Below, in pieces: positions 60,701 through 64,000 of a stretch of 64,000 bases of DNA. Below the pieces are notes generated by a model. That model was not told the DNA's origin and did no database searches. It worked only from the letters and a program-made list of their open reading frames with translations. Source of the stretch: Plecoglossus altivelis (taxonomy: Eukaryota > Chordata > Actinopteri > Osmeriformes > Plecoglossidae); assembly GCA_036571765.1 (NCBI GenBank), contig BROE01000007.1:15427187-15491186 (forward strand), written 5' to 3'. Position numbers and translations under genes: made by a program. Each line of letters begins with the position of its first letter. The first letter of the stretch is position 1.

Positions 60701-62482
60701 CTGAGGTCTTCTTCTTCTTCTGTCCTGTCTGATCCTGAGGTCTTCTTCTACTGTCCTGTCTGAACCTGAGGTCTTCTTCTTCTGTCCTGTCTGAATCTGA
60801 GGTCTTCTTCTTCTGTCCTGTCCGAACCTGAGGTCTTCTTCTTCTGTCCTGTCTGAATCTGAGGTCTTCTTCTTCTGTCCTGTCTGAATCTGAGGTCTTC
60901 TTCTTCTGTCCTGTCCGAACCTGAGGTCTTCTTCTTCCTCTGTCCTGTCTGAACCTGAGGTCTTCTTCTTCTTCTGTCCTGTCCGAACCTGAGGTCTTCT
61001 TCTGTCCTGTCTGAACCTGAGATCGTCTTCTACTGTCCTGTCTGAACCTGAGGTCTTCTTCTTCTTCTGTCCTGTCCGGACCTGAGGTCTTCTTCTTCTG
61101 TCCTGTCTGAACCTGAGGTCTTCTTCTTCTTCTGTCCTGTCTGAACCTGAGGTCTTCTTCTACTGTCCTGTCTGAACCTGAGGTCTTCTTCTTCTGTCCT
61201 GTCTGAACCTAAGGTCTTCTTCTACTGTCCTGTCCGAACCTGAGATCTTCTTCTACTGTCCTGTCTGAACCTGAGGTCTTCTTCTTCTTCTGTCCTGTCC
61301 GAACCTGAGGTCTTCTTCTGTCCTGTCTGAACCTGAGATCTTCTTCTTCTGTCCTGCAGGACTCTGGGCTTGAGGAGGCCTGGGGTGTCCAGCATGGTGG
61401 GGGTTCTGCTCATCCTGGTCTTCACCTCCCATGTATCCTACCTGACCTTCATCAGCTTCGACTACGGCTACAACATGGCAGCCAACACTGCCATCGGTGA
61501 GTTTGGATCTGGGCTGGATCTCAGGTTGAATATTTGATTCCATATTATGAATGTTGTTCTATTAGAATAACAAGTTGTTCCCCTTTCCATTCTCTCCCCC
61601 TCCCCCTCGTCCAGGTATGGTGAACCTGCTGTGGTGGCTGTGCTGGTGTTGGCTTAACCGCAGGACGCTGCCGTACTGGTGGAAGTGTGGCGTGGTGATG
61701 GTGCTGCTCCATGGTCTGGCTCTGCTGGAGCTGCTGGATTTCCCCCCTCTGCTCTGGGTCCTGGATGCTCACGCTGTCTGGCACCTCAGCACTGTGCCCG
61801 TTCACTTCCTGTTCTACAGGTACGCTCCTGCCCCTTCACTTCCTGTTCTACAGGTGCTCACCTGCCCCTTCACTTCCTGTTCTACAGGTACGCACCTGCC
61901 CCTTCACTTCCTGTTCTACAGGTGCGCACCTGCCCCTTCACTTCCTGTTCTACAGGTGCACTCCTGCCCCTTCACTTCCTGTTGTACAGGTGCACTCCTG
62001 CCCGTTCACTTCCTGTTCTACAGGTGCGCACCTGCCCCTTCACTTCCTGTTCTACAGGTGCTCACCTTCCACCCCCATAGTTGTGGGAGGTGAGATGGAG
62101 CGACAAGTCATGTAGTTCAGACTGAATGCAATGATTGGACAAGCTACTTGTCCATCTCCTTGGCTGAATGCAATGATTGGACAAGCTACTTGTCCATCTC
62201 CTTGGCTGAATGCAATGATTGGACAAGCTACTTGTCTATCTCCTTGGCTGAATGCAATGATTGGACAAGCTACTTGTCTATCTCCCTGCTGTAGACAGGC
62301 TGTGCGTTTGGAGGAGGGGTTTTGAAAGGAGGAGTGAGATATGTGACTCAAGCTAGTTGCTAGTTTCGTGAAACTCACCGAACTATCTCATATCATGTCT
62401 CTCTGTTTCCTCTTGCAGTTTCCTGATCGATGACAGCCTTCACCTGCTGAACACAGAGAAAACTGGGGTTAAACTGGAGTAG
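57725..62482 (+). CDS. pgap3: Post-GPI attachment to proteins 3 (GPI fatty-acid remodelling)
   Basis: PGAP3 removes an unsaturated sn-2 fatty acid from GPI anchors in the Golgi, allowing raft association. Eight exons: 57725-57938, 58653-58750, 59002-59154, 59666-59728, 59831-59892, 61360-61496, 61615-61819, 62419-62482. All phases join to 331 residues (human about 320). There is a signal peptide of about 30 residues ending before SQGDKEPVYRDC, then cysteine-rich luminal sequence (SCRDDCQYQCMW), QFHGKWPFARF, SPMYHTITAF, and about seven membrane segments. Conserved polar residues of the CREST hydrolase superfamily are visible in FWSTVFHTRDT, MDYFCAS and LDAHAVWHLSTVPVH. It ends TEKTGVKLE. Introns 3, 5 and 7 are nearly all tandem repeat. 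Confidence 0.97.
59155..59580 (+). repeat. GGGACAGGGAGGAG array at a donor, pgap3 intron 3
   Basis: Starts at the intron border (CTG/gtgagggacggggggacaggg). About 30 purine-rich units of 10-17 bp follow (GGACAGGGAGGAGG). It is strongly strand-asymmetric, and open frames on both strands are artefacts. Confidence 0.92.
59905..61350 (+). repeat. Minisatellite filling pgap3 intron 5
   Basis: About 45 copies of a 28-34 bp unit (CTGAACCTGAGGTCTTC plus TTCTTCTGTCCTGT). It starts about 12 bases after the donor of exon 59831-59892 and ends in the acceptor of the next exon (CTTCTTCTGTCCTGCAG), so practically the whole intron is one array. The unit carries the pyrimidine tract of the acceptor. Confidence 0.95.
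61797..62065 (+). repeat. Array of exon-7 3' ends with donors, pgap3
   Basis: Eight consecutive copies, the first being the true exon end, of CTTCACTTCCTGTTCTACAG followed by GT. The unit is about 34-35 bp with spacer GTGCGCACCTGCCCC. Each copy keeps the terminal exon bases and a donor; one copy has GTTGTACAG. Confidence 0.95.
62128..62290 (+). repeat. 42-bp repeat in pgap3 last intron
   Basis: Four copies of GAATGCAATGATTGGACAAG plus CTACTTGTCCATCTCCTTGG, nearly identical. Confidence 0.95.
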
Positions 62483-63350
62483 GCGTGCCCTTTGCCCACA
62501 CCCCACCAATCAGTGCAGCCAGACCTCCAGAAAAGGGGTGGGGGCACAGTCTCCATGGAGACCTGCATGACACCTGTGTTCATCGGTTTGACTTCCACCA
62601 AAATCAACTTTGTTTACACTTGTTTTGTTTTTAGGGGATTTTGCTGGTTGGTTGAGAGAATTGTATGGCTTCCAGTGAGATTGGTGTTTATATATATTTT
62701 TTGCATTCACTAAGCTTTGCCTTTGACTTGAGTTAACATTGCCCTCACTGGAAGTGGACCAGAGAACAAGTGTTCTGTAAACACAATATGACACTCAATT
62801 TGCACAGCTAACCAACAGTGGTTAGACGTCACATATCTAATGTCATTGAACTCCTGGGTCTAGCCTACCTGTTGGGCTGTTCACCTTGATCCAGTAACCT
62901 GGAGCACCACATACTCACCTGCCTTCACCTACGGGCAGCACAGCAAGCCACGATTGACACATGGCGCAGTTCCAACAGTAACCACACAGTGGCGCCACCG
63001 CCTCACAGTGTGCTGTTGGGATCCTAGAGCAAGACTCACCACCATGTCGCCTTTTGGTTCTTTTTCCATCAATGCTTCTTTTTCATGTTTCTGTGTTGTT
63101 TTGTTTTATTTTGCCTTGGGTTCTTTTGATCTTCATTATCAATGACCACTTTGTGCTTTATTTTGTTCAATGTAGCTTCTTTTTTTTTTAAACAGTTTTT
63201 ATTCACTTGGATTGACAAGTTTCAAGAATAGAAACGTTTGAACAATCATATTTAGGAAGTGCTGTGTGTTCACCTGGACTGCCTTTGGGTAAAGGAGGGA
63301 TAAAGGTTTAGGATTTACTGTACTCACAATAGAGGACCATCACAGACTTA
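62483..63350 (+). other. pgap3 3' UTR and downstream sequence
   Basis: Unique, moderately AT-rich, with a long T-run at 63180-63190. No plus-strand AATAAA was found close to the stop, so the cleavage site is undefined. Confidence 0.45.
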
Positions 63351-63354
63351 CAGT

Positions 63355-63660
63355 GAAGTGTGTGTGCACAAGTGTGTGTGTGCAACTTTGTGTGTGTGCA
63401 ACTGTGTGTGTGTGCGCACGTTGTGCGTGGTGTGGGGGTGTGTGTGTGTGTGGCATGTGTGTGTGTGCACGAGTGTAAGCATAAGCGTGTGTGTTTGTGT
63501 AAGAGAGAGAGAGAGTGTGTGTGTGCACGAGTGTGTGTGTGTGTGTGAATGGGGGGTGGGGGTGGGTGCATGAGTCGGTGTGTGTGCACAGAGTGTGTGT
63601 GTGCACTGAGTGTGTGTGTGTGCACGAGTGTGTGTGTGTGTGTACGAGTGTGTGTGTTCT
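63355..63660. repeat. TG-rich array
   Basis: (GT)n with GTGTGTGCACGAGTGTG units. Open frames on both strands here are low-complexity artefacts. 63661-64000 is unique with no recognised gene. Confidence 0.9.
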
Positions 63661-64000
63661 CATGTTCACCTGCTGCCTGTTCTGTTGCTGTCATGGTTTC
63701 TGTCACCACAGACTTTAACACCCTGCCTGTTGCCTTCTGTGTGGTTTCTGTGATGTGTGTGTTCTGTTCGCTTGTGTGTCGGGCGCGTGTGTGTCTTGGT
63801 GTGTCGGAACCTAGGGCTTGGGGACAGCATACATCTAGTTACCGCATGTTTTATCTTTTAGTCAGACACCAAAGCTAGCGTTTGGTCATAAGTGAGGGTG
63901 ACGGCATTAGTGAGTTTTATCTGGATGAACGGCTCGTGGCGTGCACAGAAGCTCCCATGTGCAAGACAGCTGCCCGTGCACAAGCTGCCACTCAGTGCCA

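Noticed and set aside
63308..63878. Frames on both strands near the window end
   Set aside because: Mostly translations of the TG-rich array.
1..64000. CRISPR arrays, tRNA or rRNA genes, viral genes
   Set aside because: Direct repeats here are tandem without unique spacers of fixed length; no tRNA-like cloverleaf with an intact TTCGA arm and no rRNA or viral polymerase motif was found.

Overview
The window is genomic DNA of a teleost (ray-finned) fish. Evidence for this: vertebrate multi-exon genes with GT-AG introns and polyadenylation signals, a fish-style tandem cluster of three short C2H2 zinc-finger genes, a tandem cluster of three intronless class A receptors, and interspersed repeats of types common in fish. 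No bacterial, plasmid or viral genes and no CRISPR array were found.

Layout. 1-3.35 kb: GC- and purine-rich minisatellites with at most one doubtful exon. 4.27-12.26 kb, minus: patl2 (PAT1 homolog 2), interrupted by a 10-N gap with a false duplication and by a second error-rich stretch. 13.39-19.68 kb, minus: tgfb1i1/Hic-5 (LD-motif and four-LIM focal-adhesion adaptor); its first exon was not found. 19.7-26.9 kb: mostly tandem repeats and unassigned sequence. 26.88-29.23 kb, minus: elob (elongin B), head-to-head with pkmyt1 (plus, 30.03-33.73 kb; membrane-anchored CDK1-inhibitory kinase). 34.6-40.5 kb, plus: three paralogous zinc-finger genes sharing an N-terminal coiled coil. 42.59-44.05 kb, plus: a sesquipedalian (PHETA) PH-domain gene. 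46.06-49.31 kb, plus: mylpf (fast skeletal myosin regulatory light chain) with a muscle-type promoter. 51.4-56.7 kb, plus: three tandem G-protein-coupled-receptor-like genes. 57.73-62.48 kb, plus: pgap3 (GPI-anchor lipid remodelling). The rest is pgap3 3' flank with a TG-rich array.

The genes do not form one pathway. They are housekeeping, muscle and signalling genes whose human counterparts lie mostly on 16p (tgfb1i1, elob, pkmyt1, mylpf) and 17q (pgap3), a mixture I take to be ordinary fish conserved synteny.

The most striking property is the placement of tandem repeats. In at least ten introns, in genes on both strands, a minisatellite or microsatellite begins at or within about 20 nt of the 5' splice site. 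In several cases the repeat unit contains a copy of the exon-intron junction, so the array is a row of decoy splice donors (pgap3 exon 7, pkmyt1 exon 3, patl2, pheta-like, tgfb1i1). A smaller class consists of pyrimidine-rich arrays abutting 3' splice sites. Other points of note are a 178-bp element at nearly 99% identity behind each receptor gene, conversion-like blocks inside the receptors, loss of the DRY arginine and other canonical receptor motifs, and an inverted duplication flanking a LIM exon. Some anomalies (broken exons in patl2, tgfb1i1 and mylpf, and the duplication at the gap) look like assembly or consensus errors, not biology, and are marked as such.
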